In this document: positions 19,103 through 26,371 of the stretch, piece by piece | How positions within the stretch are numbered: position 1 is the first letter of the stretch | Layout: every line of letters starts with the position of its first letter | Assembly (NCBI GenBank): GCA_963707835.1 | Contig: CAVPRI010000002.1 | Coordinates: forward strand, 372,001 to 436,000 | Length of the DNA: 64,000 nt | Direction of reading: 5' to 3' | Source: Bog-473 sp963707835 | Lineage (GTDB): Bacteria > Actinomycetota > Acidimicrobiia > Acidimicrobiales > RAAP-2 | Notes under the pieces: generated by a model | Told to the model about the DNA's origin: nothing | Database searches by the model: none | The model's input: only the letters and a program-made list of their open reading frames with translations | Position numbers and translations under genes: made by a program

Positions 19103-20380
19103 TCATGACGCCGAGCGACGCCTTCCGTCGTGTGCGACCGCCTCCGTCGCGAGCCCGGTGATCCGAGGTTCGATCTCCTTCCAGTCGTACTGATCCAAAA
19201 AGATCTCTCGGCCGGCCGCCTGCAGCCGCGCGCAGACCTGATCGTCGGTCAGGACGGTCCGGCAACTCTCGGCGAACGTGATCGGGTTGTCGGCGACGAG
19301 GGCGTGCACCCCGCTCTCGATGCCCAGGCCTTCGCAGCCCACACTCGTCGTCACGACGGGAACGCCGTAGGCGAGGGACTCGATCACCTTGATGCGAGTC
19401 CCACTGCCGCTTCTGAGCGGCACGATGACCGCACGGGCGGATCGGAGCTCGCTCCCGACGTCGTCCACCTCGCCGACGACGGTGATTGCCGATCCGGAAA
19501 CCACCTCGAGCAAGCGCTCGTCGTGCCGACCCACCAGGCGAACGCTGACGTCGGGCACGAGCTCGCGGAGCCGGGGCAGGACGCGCCGGGAAAACCATGC
19601 GACGGCGTCGAGGTTCGGCTGGTAGGTGTAGCGAGCAATCATGAGCAGGGTCGGTTCTGGTGGGAGCGCGGCTGCGGGTGGACCGGGGTCCACATAGCCA
19701 TTGGGGATCACGGCGACTCGACGACCACGCAGGCGATCATGGTCGAGGTCGCTGCAGACCACCGTGGCGTAGGCCCGGTCGACGATTCCTTGCTGAAGGC
19801 GGCCCCAGAGGCGAAGGTCGACACGGTCGAGGGACCATTTGGCCAGGGAGCGGAGATCGAGCCGACTGGCCATGGTGGGGAATCGGGCGGAGACGGGGCG
19901 CAAGAGGGAGGGGCGCGGCACCTGGCGGAGCAACCGGTCCTCGAGATTGTCGAGATCGACGATGGCGGGTCGGAACGTCGGGTCCCCGAGCCCGGTGTAC
20001 GAGTCGGCATGGCTGTACCAGACCAAGTCGTAGGGCTCCGCGGCGAACCGGCCGAGGTGGTGCCGCGCCTCTGCCCATTCGCGCCAGAGGATCCGCCGTG
20101 GCCAGGGCGTGTGGGTGTAGCGGCGAAGGACCGGGACCGACAGGGGTGCTGACGGGACCTCGACCACCTCGCACCGGCGTACGAACGAGGGGGGAGTGCC
20201 GACTTCGGTCTCGCCCTCGAATGCACCGACGAAGAGGTCGAGCTCGCCGACCTGCGCCAGGGCGCGGAGAACCGAGGCGAAGCGCAGCCGATAGCCGTCT
20301 CGCTCAGGCCAGGGAAAGACGTCACCGATGGCGAGGATGCGCGGTCGCGGGCCTGGGGATCGGCTGGCGTCAGCCTTCAC
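19103..20380 (-). CDS. Glycosyltransferase (GT4-like, WlaC/exosortase-locus type)
   Basis: This 425-residue protein opens with RILAIGDVFPWPERDGYRLR, like sugar transferases of exopolysaccharide loci. It continues through VDLDNLEDRLL, VCSDLDHDRLRGRRVAVIPNG and TLLMIARYTYQPNLDAV, and ends with the donor-site block IVPLRSGSGTRIKVIES and the following YGVPVVTT. These are GT-B features, and it acts in the cytoplasm on a lipid-linked or nascent glycan. The GTG at 20380 was chosen because it sits 13 bp after the upstream gene's stop and just before the first conserved strand; no ribosome site is obvious. Upstream parts of this open frame are shadows of the neighbouring secreted protein gene. The acceptor is unknown. 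Confidence 0.8.
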   Translation of the reverse strand: MKADASRSPGPRPRILAIGDVFPWPERDGYRLRFASVLRALAQVGELDLFVGAFEGETEVGTPPSFVRRCEVVEVPSAPLSVPVLRRYTHTPWPRRILWREWAEARHHLGRFAAEPYDLVWYSHADSYTGLGDPTFRPAIVDLDNLEDRLLRQVPRPSLLRPVSARFPTMASRLDLRSLAKWSLDRVDLRLWGRLQQGIVDRAYATVVCSDLDHDRLRGRRVAVIPNGYVDPGPPAAALPPEPTLLMIARYTYQPNLDAVAWFSRRVLPRLRELVPDVSVRLVGRHDERLLEVVSGSAITVVGEVDDVGSELRSARAVIVPLRSGSGTRIKVIESLAYGVPVVTTSVGCEGLGIESGVHALVADNPITFAESCRTVLTDDQVCARLQAAGREIFLDQYDWKEIEPRITGLATEAVAHDGRRRSAS

Positions 20381-20393
20381 GCAACGATGGCTC

Positions 20394-21848
20394 TCACGTG
20401 CTCGGGGTGGGAGCGAAGCCGGCGACGCAGCCCTGCAGTGAGGTGATTCCGCCGGGGTTGGCCGACTCGGTCGGCGTGGAGGTCGCGCCCGGCGACGGCG
20501 ACGTGGTGGTCGTGGACGAATCGCCGCCTGGGGGAGGTGCCGGTTGCACCCCGGTCGTCGTCGTGGTCGGGCTGGTCGAGGTCGTCGTCGAGGTCGTGGG
20601 CGCTCCGTCCGCGGGCGGGACCGTGGTGGTGGTCGTCCCGTCGCCGGGCGACCCCAGGACGGACGGGCCACGGGACCCCGTCGACGGAGGGGTCGTCGAG
20701 GTCGTGGTCGACGCGTCGGTCGGGTTGTTGCCGCCGACAGCGCCTGTAGAGGAATCCGCGGCGGGAGTCGCAACGGCGGGGACCGCAGTGCATGCACCCG
20801 CGGTCTGGAGCATGTCGACGTCGGCCATGAGCATGACCAGGGCGCGGTTCTCCGCCGCCGTGTCGGCGAGCACCGCGGCGCTGGCCTGTGCCAGCCGGTG
20901 GGCGATATCGGTGCGTGTGGCCTCGGCGTGCCCGACGGTCTCGGCCGCCGCGTGGGCCCGGGTCACCAGGCCGTTCGCCGTCACGTCCGCGTACTGGTTC
21001 GCCGCTGCACTCTGCGCGTCCTGGGTCGAGGCATTGGTCCCGCCCAGAAAGTCGCTTCCCTCGAACATCTTCCCGGTCACGTATTCGGCGACCCCGAAGG
21101 TGCCGAGTCGGCGCTGCAGGACCTCGTAGGCCTCCCGGGCCGTGGTGACAGCCGCGTCAGCGGCGACCAGCGCCTGACTGCGCGTGGCCTGGGCTGATTG
21201 GTCGGAGCTCAAGGCCACCAGGGAGAGCTGGTACGCGCGGAGGTCGGCGTTGACGTTGCCGTACACCTGGAGCGCCGACGAGGCCGTCAGCACGGCCGGT
21301 ACGGCGCGGACAGCGGAGGACCCCCCTGTGATTTCGTCGATGTAGCACGGTTGACCGTTGGAAGGTGCGCACCACTGGGTCTGGTCGACGGTGGCGAGGA
21401 AGCTCGTGGCCGGCATGACGCCACCAGCGTCGAGCGTCACGTCGATGGCCCACATGTTCTGCTGCAGCAGCGTGGCCACGGTTGCCGCGCACCCGGCCAG
21501 CCAGTTGTCGAAGGCCGGAAACCCGTTCGAGGAGAGTGTCAGCGGCAGCGGCGCGCCCGATCGGTCGGTCGTGCGGCGGGTGTTGTAGGGATTGAACGCC
21601 GCCGTGTTGTTCGTGGATCCGCCCTCGACCGCCTGCCACTCGTCGAGGTCGGCGATGTTGGCCGCGGTGGCCGGGGCCGAAACGCCCTGGAGGATGCAGA
21701 GCTCCCATCCGGGCGGCAGTGGAGTGCCGACGACACTGACCGCCCCGGCAGGACCGGGCGACGGTGCGGATTCCACGCTGAGTGCTGCCGTGCAGGTGAC
21801 AGCCGCGAGCGCGAGGGCAGCTCGGAGGCAGGTGCGGAGGATTCTCAT
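20394..21848 (-). CDS. Secreted protein of unknown function with helical core and Thr/Ser/Pro-rich tail
   Basis: I do not recognise a family. The ATG at 21848 opens a signal peptide (MRILRTCLRAALALAAVTC, cleavage after about residue 25-30); upstream codons in the open frame give no such start. Residues 30-200 contain several cysteines (WELCILQG, WLAGCAA, QWCAPSNGQPCYIDE) suggesting disulfides. Residues 200-360 are Ala-rich and look helical, perhaps coiled coil (ALVAADAAVTTAREAYEVLQ). The last 120 are Thr/Ser/Pro-rich, as in cell-wall-spanning or glycosylated linkers, with a short C-terminal LQGCVAGF. It precedes the glycosyltransferase by 13 bp, so that enzyme may glycosylate this or a related surface protein; that is only a guess. 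Confidence 0.7.
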   Translation of the reverse strand: MRILRTCLRAALALAAVTCTAALSVESAPSPGPAGAVSVVGTPLPPGWELCILQGVSAPATAANIADLDEWQAVEGGSTNNTAAFNPYNTRRTTDRSGAPLPLTLSSNGFPAFDNWLAGCAATVATLLQQNMWAIDVTLDAGGVMPATSFLATVDQTQWCAPSNGQPCYIDEITGGSSAVRAVPAVLTASSALQVYGNVNADLRAYQLSLVALSSDQSAQATRSQALVAADAAVTTAREAYEVLQRRLGTFGVAEYVTGKMFEGSDFLGGTNASTQDAQSAAANQYADVTANGLVTRAHAAAETVGHAEATRTDIAHRLAQASAAVLADTAAENRALVMLMADVDMLQTAGACTAVPAVATPAADSSTGAVGGNNPTDASTTTSTTPPSTGSRGPSVLGSPGDGTTTTTVPPADGAPTTSTTTSTSPTTTTTGVQPAPPPGGDSSTTTTSPSPGATSTPTESANPGGITSLQGCVAGFAPTPST

Positions 21849-22009
21849 GACAAGGGTGGGTGAGTGAGTGGGATCCGTCGGGCTGGGCTTCTCGAGACCG
21901 CCTGTGCCGAGCCAGCCGTTCACCTCCCAGCTTGACAGGAATTGCCCCCTGGCCTCCAGTAGGGGGTCGATTCTCTTGGGCCCATTGTGATGCCGTTGTT
22001 TCACTCAGG

Positions 22010-22038
22010 TTGCTGGGAAGCAGTTCAAGGGGGATAAT
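22010..22038 (+). promoter_or_regulatory. Candidate promoter TTGCTG-17 bp-GATAAT for the repeat surface protein
   Basis: TTGCTG at 22010-22015 and GATAAT at 22033-22038 are separated by 17 bp, the ideal spacing for a housekeeping sigma factor. This would start the transcript near 22045, about 50 nt before the gene at 22096. It is the best two-box promoter I found in the window, in a 247-bp divergent intergenic region. Confidence 0.5.
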
Positions 22039-22095
22039 CACCGTCCAAGCGGCCTGGCCGTTTCAGCATTTCCTACTGGCGAAGGGTGGTGCTTC

Positions 22096-23946
22096 ATGAG
22101 GCTTCGGCGAAACCGGTCGAACGGGCAGGTGCGAGGGGTGGGTCAGCTCGACGACTCCCCGACGGAGCAGCTCTCCAGCGGGGCTCGGGTGCTGGGTCGC
22201 ATGGCTGCCGCGGCAGCGCTGCTGGCTGGCGTACTGACCCTGGCCCTGCCATCACTGAGTTCGGGGGCTGCCGACCACGGGGTCAACACGAGCGTGCAGG
22301 GATACCGCCTGGTGGCCTCTGATGGTGGGATCTTCGGCTACAACGCCACCTTCTACGGCTCGACCGGCAACCTGAAGCTCAACCAACCCATCGTGGGCAT
22401 GGCGCCTACCCCCGACGGCGGGGGGTACTGGCTGGTGGCCTCCGATGGCGGGATCTTCACCTTTGGCGACGCCACCTTCTACGGCTCGACCGGCGCCCTG
22501 AAGCTCAACCAGCCCATCGTGGGCATGGCGGCTACCCCCGACGGCGGGGGGTACTGGCTGGTGGCCGCCGACGGTGGGATCTTCACCTTCGGCGACGCCA
22601 CCTTCTCCGGCTCGACCGGCGCCCTGAAGCTCAACAAGCCCATCGTGGGCATGGCCGCCACTCCCGACGGCGGGGGCTATTGGCTGGTGGCGGCCGACGG
22701 CGGGATCTTCAACTTCGGCGACGCCACCTTCTCCGGCTCGACCGGCGCTCTCAAGCTCAACCAACCCATCGTGGGCATGGCGGCTACCTCCGACGGCGGG
22801 GGGTACTGGCTGGTGGCCTCCGACGGCGGGATCTTCAACTTCGGCGACGCCACCTTCTACGGCTCGACCGGCAACCTGAAGCTCAACAAGCCCATCGTGG
22901 GCATGGCGGCTACCCCCGACGGCGGGGGGTACTGGCTGGTGGCCTCCGACGGTGGGATCTTCACCTTCGGCGACGCCAACTACATCGGGTCGACCGGCGG
23001 GACTCATCTCAACGCCCCGGTAGTCGGGATGGCCTTCTATCGTTCGACGCTGATCGCGCCGCCGCCGACGGTGACGGCACTCAGCCCGGCTCAGGGACCG
23101 ACCGGTGGCGGCACCGTGGCAACGCTGACGGGAACCAACTTCTTCGCCTCGGGCACAACGGTGGCCTTCGGCGGAGTGGCGGCCGCCAGCGTTACGGTGA
23201 ACTCGGCTACGTCGATCAGCGCCACCGCCCCCGCCGGGAGCGGCACGGTGGACGTGACCGTCACCACCGTGGGGGGTACCAGCGCCACCGGAGCGGCCGA
23301 CCACTTCACGTACCAGTCGATCTCGGCGGTCGGGAGCCTGGCCGACCAGGTCTGGCTGAACAACGACCCAAATACCACTTCCCTCCCCGTGTCCCCGCAG
23401 ACTGTCGGTGACGTGCTCGTGGTATCCGTGGACAGCCACGCCACGACCGGCCTGACCTCGCCGTCGGGTGGTGGTGTCACGACGTGGCACAAGGCGGTGC
23501 AGTTCATCAGCGCACGTGGTCACGACATCGAGCAGTGGTACGGAACCGTGACCTCGACCGGGTCCTCTAACATCACCTTCTCCTGGCCTACGACGGCCCT
23601 GGTGTGGACCGAGTACGTCTCTCAGGAGTTCACGGCCGGCCTGGGCGCGGCCACGGCGTGGTCGGTCGACAACGGCCAAGCCGGCCACATGGACGGTCCC
23701 TTGGACACCAACATTCCCTACCCGTCACTGACGGCGACCCGGAGCGGTGAGTTGTACTACGGCTACGCCGGCATTCCGGGCACACCGACGGCCGGCAGTA
23801 CGCCGGGCTTCGCCTACGGGATCACGGCAGGTGTGAACATCGTCACCTACAACACGGCGACCAGTGGAACGGTGTCGCCGACGGCGTCCCAGTCGCCCGC
23901 CGGTCTCTCCGAGACCGTCGGCTCGATCCTGGCCGCCTCGAACTGA
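22096..23946 (+). CDS. Secreted surface protein: six 42-residue repeats, one TIG domain and domain C
   Basis: The 616-residue protein has a long basic N-terminus, then a hydrophobic export segment (about residues 38-56, AAAAALLAGVLTLALPSLS). Six tandem 42-residue repeats follow with the pattern GYWLVASDGGIF-x-FGDATFYGSTG and LKLNQPIVGMAATPD; six units of this size could fold as a six-bladed beta-propeller, as in lectin or YVTN-type repeats. A TIG domain (about 330-410, GGGTVATLTGTNF) and a 200-residue domain C end the protein. Domain C closely resembles the end of the giant TIG protein (GHDIE-W-GT, EYVSQEFTAGLG, WSVDNGQA, SQSPAGLSE). The upstream promoter is well formed. A cell-surface binding role is likely; the ligand is unknown. 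Confidence 0.8.
   Translation: MRLRRNRSNGQVRGVGQLDDSPTEQLSSGARVLGRMAAAAALLAGVLTLALPSLSSGAADHGVNTSVQGYRLVASDGGIFGYNATFYGSTGNLKLNQPIVGMAPTPDGGGYWLVASDGGIFTFGDATFYGSTGALKLNQPIVGMAATPDGGGYWLVAADGGIFTFGDATFSGSTGALKLNKPIVGMAATPDGGGYWLVAADGGIFNFGDATFSGSTGALKLNQPIVGMAATSDGGGYWLVASDGGIFNFGDATFYGSTGNLKLNKPIVGMAATPDGGGYWLVASDGGIFTFGDANYIGSTGGTHLNAPVVGMAFYRSTLIAPPPTVTALSPAQGPTGGGTVATLTGTNFFASGTTVAFGGVAAASVTVNSATSISATAPAGSGTVDVTVTTVGGTSATGAADHFTYQSISAVGSLADQVWLNNDPNTTSLPVSPQTVGDVLVVSVDSHATTGLTSPSGGGVTTWHKAVQFISARGHDIEQWYGTVTSTGSSNITFSWPTTALVWTEYVSQEFTAGLGAATAWSVDNGQAGHMDGPLDTNIPYPSLTATRSGELYYGYAGIPGTPTAGSTPGFAYGITAGVNIVTYNTATSGTVSPTASQSPAGLSETVGSILAASN
22300..23037 (+). repeat. Six 126-bp (42-codon) tandem repeats
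   Basis: The spacing is 126 bp, for example TACTGG at 22426 and 22552. The first unit is degenerate (GYRLVASDGGIFGYN) and the last diverges (GDANYIGSTGGTHLN), the usual pattern for end units. Middle units differ mainly at third codon positions and at a few alternating residues (Ser/Ala, Tyr/Ser, Gln/Lys). Confidence 0.9.
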
Positions 23947-23959
23947 CGCCTCCCTACGA

Positions 23960-24009
23960 GAGCGAGGTGGGCATCCGGGCCGTCGAGGTCTCGTGTGCCC
24001 ACCTCGCTC
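23960..24009. terminator. Perfect 14-bp hairpin between convergent surface-protein and tRNA genes
   Basis: GAGCGAGGTGGGCA at 23960-23973 is exactly complementary to TGCCCACCTCGCTC at 23996-24009, with a 22-nt loop. It sits between the stop of the repeat protein and the 3' end of the minus-strand tRNA-Leu, where a two-way terminator is expected. There is no T-run on either side, so classic intrinsic termination is not certain. Confidence 0.6.
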
Positions 24010-24061
24010 CGTGGGATGTGTCGGGCAGGCGCGAGTGAACAGCGTGGGGCCAGGGGGAGAG

Positions 24062-24144
24062 TGCCCGGAGCGGGACTCGAACCCGCACGCCCTCTCGGAC
24101 AGCGGCTTTTGAGGCCGCCGCGTCTGCCATTCCGCCATCCGGGC
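24062..24144 (-). tRNA. tRNA-Leu (anticodon CAA)
   Basis: Read on the minus strand this 83-nt gene starts GCCCGGATGGCGGAATGG and ends with GGGTTCGAGTCCCGC and TCCGGGC plus discriminator A. The acceptor arms pair over seven bases, the T-arm GTTCGAG loop is standard, and the anticodon loop CTCAAAA gives CAA for the codon TTG. A long variable arm (about TGTCCGAGAGGGCGT) is the class II feature of leucine tRNAs. The 3' CCA is not encoded. Confidence 0.95.
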
Positions 24145-24244
24145 TGGAGGGGACCCCAGAGCGTACAAGGCGGGAGGTCGGGGCGACGATGGATGTCGGT
24201 GGGGCCAGTTCGCCAGAGCTGACGACCCCTCGACGGCCGCCGCG

Positions 24245-25402
24245 ATGAGGCTCGAGGGCATCGAGCTCGTGCGGGTCCAGGTGCCGTTCCGCTCCACGGT
24301 GGGGACGGCGGGCGGGGTCCACCGGGTCCGGCCGCTCGTCTTCGTGCGGGTCGTGGGCAGGGCGGGCGAGGGGTGGGGGGAGTGCGCCGCCCTGGCCGGC
24401 GGCACGTTGGTCGACCCTGATGTCGACGTGGTGGCGGAGGCGCTCGCTCGGGTGGGGGTACGCCGCCTGCTCACCGCCAGCGGCGCCCGTGGGGGTGAGC
24501 TGCCCTCCGCCGCCGAGGTGGTGCCACTGTTCGGATCCACCCCGGTCGATCGGATGGTCGGCGCTGCGCTGGAGATGGCCGTGACTGATCTGGAGCTGCG
24601 CGCCGAGGGCCGGTCGCTGGCCGCGTCGCTCGGCACGGGGCCCGGGTTCGAGTCGATGCCCGTGGGTGCAGTGATCGGGATCCCCGAGCACCGAGACGTG
24701 GGCGTGGTGCGCTCGCAGGTCGACGCCGCCGTGGCGGCCGGATCGGCCCGGGTCCGCCTCAAGATCGAGCCGGGGTGGTCCGCCGTTCCGGCCCGTGCGG
24801 TGCGGGCCGACCACCCCGAGCTCGTCTTGCAGGTCGACGCCAACGGATCGTTCCGTCTCACCGACGAGCACGTGGCCGAGCTGGCCGTGCTGGGCGAGGC
24901 GGGAGTGCTCTGCGTGGAGCAGCCGCTCCCACCGGCCGACCTGGTGGCCCAGGCCGAGCTGGCCCGCCGGCTTCCCCTCCCGGTCTGCCTCGACGAGTCG
25001 CTCACCTCTCCGCGGCGCGTGCACGACGCGGTGCGCAACGGGGCCTGTGCCATGGCCTGTTTGAAGCCGGCGCGCCTGGGAGGTATCAGGGCCACGCGAG
25101 TGGCCCACGAACTGTGCGCCGCCGCCGAGGTCCCCGTGTTCGTCGGGGGCTTCTTCGAGGCCGGTCTGGGACGGTCGGCCAATCTCGCGCTGGCTGCCCG
25201 GCTCTGCCAGGACGCCACCGGCCTGGTGGGGGATCTGGGCGACCCCGCTGAGTACCTGGCGGTGGACCCGTGCGGCTATCCCCCCGTGGCGAGCGGTTGG
25301 GTCGCCGTGCCCGGCGAGCCCGGGGTGGGGCGGCCTCCTGATGCCACCATCCTGGCCAGGCTCGATGCGCACCGCCGCTGGTTCCCGGCCACCTACACTT
25401 GA
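24245..25402 (+). CDS. menC: o-Succinylbenzoate synthase MenC (enolase superfamily)
   Basis: MenC dehydrates SHCHC to o-succinylbenzoate in menaquinone synthesis; some relatives instead racemise N-acylamino acids. The 385-residue protein shows the barrel catalytic residues: the acid/base lysine in VRLKIEPGW, metal ligands in LQVDANGS, CVEQPL and CLDES, and the second lysine in CLKPARLGG. The capping domain begins MRLEGIELVRVQVPF and includes GWGECAAL. Actinobacterial MenC sequences share this length and the FVGGFFEAGLGRS segment. The next gene is only 6 bp away. No other men genes are in the window, so synthase versus racemase rests on motif resemblance. Confidence 0.8.
   Translation: MRLEGIELVRVQVPFRSTVGTAGGVHRVRPLVFVRVVGRAGEGWGECAALAGGTLVDPDVDVVAEALARVGVRRLLTASGARGGELPSAAEVVPLFGSTPVDRMVGAALEMAVTDLELRAEGRSLAASLGTGPGFESMPVGAVIGIPEHRDVGVVRSQVDAAVAAGSARVRLKIEPGWSAVPARAVRADHPELVLQVDANGSFRLTDEHVAELAVLGEAGVLCVEQPLPPADLVAQAELARRLPLPVCLDESLTSPRRVHDAVRNGACAMACLKPARLGGIRATRVAHELCAAAEVPVFVGGFFEAGLGRSANLALAARLCQDATGLVGDLGDPAEYLAVDPCGYPPVASGWVAVPGEPGVGRPPDATILARLDAHRRWFPATYT
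25394..25399 (+). promoter_or_regulatory. -10-like box TACACT at the end of menC
   Basis: TACACT fits TAnnnT and lies 9 nt before the ATG at 25409, overlapping the last menC codons. It may start a leaderless transcript of the small helical gene and the response regulator. Confidence 0.3.
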
Positions 25403-25408
25403 CGGTCC

Positions 25409-25703
25409 ATGCATCGCGTCCTGTTGGAACGGCGCATACGAGACGTCCATGCACGTCTCGTCCGGGCGCGCGAGGAGCTGGCCGTGCTCGAGCGAGCAGC
25501 TGGCGGTCGTCCGCGAGTCGGCGGACGAGGCCCGGGTGCGCGCCCTCGTCTCCGAGACACCGCTTGCCGCGCAGGAGCACCATGAGGCGGCACGTCACGC
25601 CGACGCCATGACCCGAGCCTGGGAGGCCGTGCGCACGACGGTCGAGGAGCTCGAGCAACGCCAGGACGAGCTCCTCGCCGCCGTGAGTACCGGGTCGCGG
25701 TGA
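25409..25703 (+). CDS. Small helical/coiled-coil protein (frameshifted), function unknown
   Basis: The ATG at 25409 gives MHRVLLERRIRDVHARLVRA and then REELAVLE; one base too many near 25491 shifts the frame to EQLAVVRESADEARVRALVS and on to LEQRQDELLAAVST. Repaired it is about 97 residues, almost wholly charged heptad-like helix with no export signal. The stop overlaps the GTG of the next gene (GTGA), coupling it to the response regulator. I know no defined function. The slip marks the left edge of a stretch with very many one-base errors. Confidence 0.55.
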
Positions 25704-26333
25704 GCGATCGGGGCATGGGCGAGTCGAGTCCGGGCGGGCAGAGAGGCGACGTGCCTGCGGCGCGGGTGGTGATCGCCGAGGACGAGGCGATCGTGCGCCT
25801 CGACCTCAAGGAGATCCTGGTATCGGCCGGCTACGACGTGGTGGGCGAGACGGGCCGGGGTGACGAGGCGGTCCGCTGGTGGAGCAGCACCGGCCCGATC
25901 TGGCCATCCTCGACATCAAGATGCCGGGCATGGACGGGCTGCGGGCCGCACGGGAGATCACCGCGCGCCACCAGGTGGCGGTGCTCGTGCTCACCGCTTT
26001 CAGCCAGCGGGACCTGATCGAAGAGGCGCGCGACGCGGGCGTGGCCGCCTACCTGGTCAAGCCGTTCCGCCGCGGGAGCTGCTCCCGGCCATCGACGACG
26101 TCCTGGCCAGGGCCCGTCAGGAGTGGGCCATCGACGCCGAGCACTCGGCCGACGGGGCCGAGGACAAGATCGCGACCCGGCGCCTGGTGGACGAGGCCAA
26201 GCAGATCCTGATGGACCGTGACGACCTGGCCGAGACCGAGGCCTTCTCCTTCATCCAGCGCACCGCCATGCAGACGCGGGCCCGGATGCGCGAGGTAGCC
26301 CAACAGGTCGTCGACGGCACGCTCGCCCCCTAG
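25700..26333 (+). CDS. pdtaR: ANTAR-domain response regulator, PdtaR-like (two frameshifts)
   Basis: The receiver domain starts ARVVIAEDEAIVRLDLKEIL with the acidic pair. It then slips at about 25880 and continues as DLAILDIKMPGMDGL, where the Asp of LDIKMP is the phosphorylation site. VLTAFSQRDLI and AAYLVKPFR hold the conserved Thr/Ser and Lys. After a second slip near 26075 the ANTAR part reads RRLVDEAKQILMDRDDL and AFSFIQRTAMQTRARMREVAQQ, the RNA-binding three-helix bundle. Each slip is fixed by one added C, giving about 211 residues. PdtaR works as an antiterminator with the PdtaS kinase in mycobacteria, where it also lies just upstream of polA, supporting the assignment. No kinase gene is in the window. 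Confidence 0.8.
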
Positions 26334-26358
26334 GCGACGGCCTCGGGCGGCCACCCCC

Positions 26359-26364
26359 TAGTGT
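26359..26364 (+). promoter_or_regulatory. -10-like box TAGTGT upstream of polA
   Basis: TAGTGT lies 7 nt before the polA ATG with no ribosome site between them, the same layout as at trpC, coaE, uvrB and uvrA. It is a candidate leaderless promoter. Confidence 0.35.
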
Positions 26365-26371
26365 CGCGGTG

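Noticed and set aside
24062..24144. tRNA-Leu as the attachment site of an integrated element covering the surface-protein region
   Set aside because: I found no integrase, no repeated tRNA end at the other side and no phage or transposase genes.
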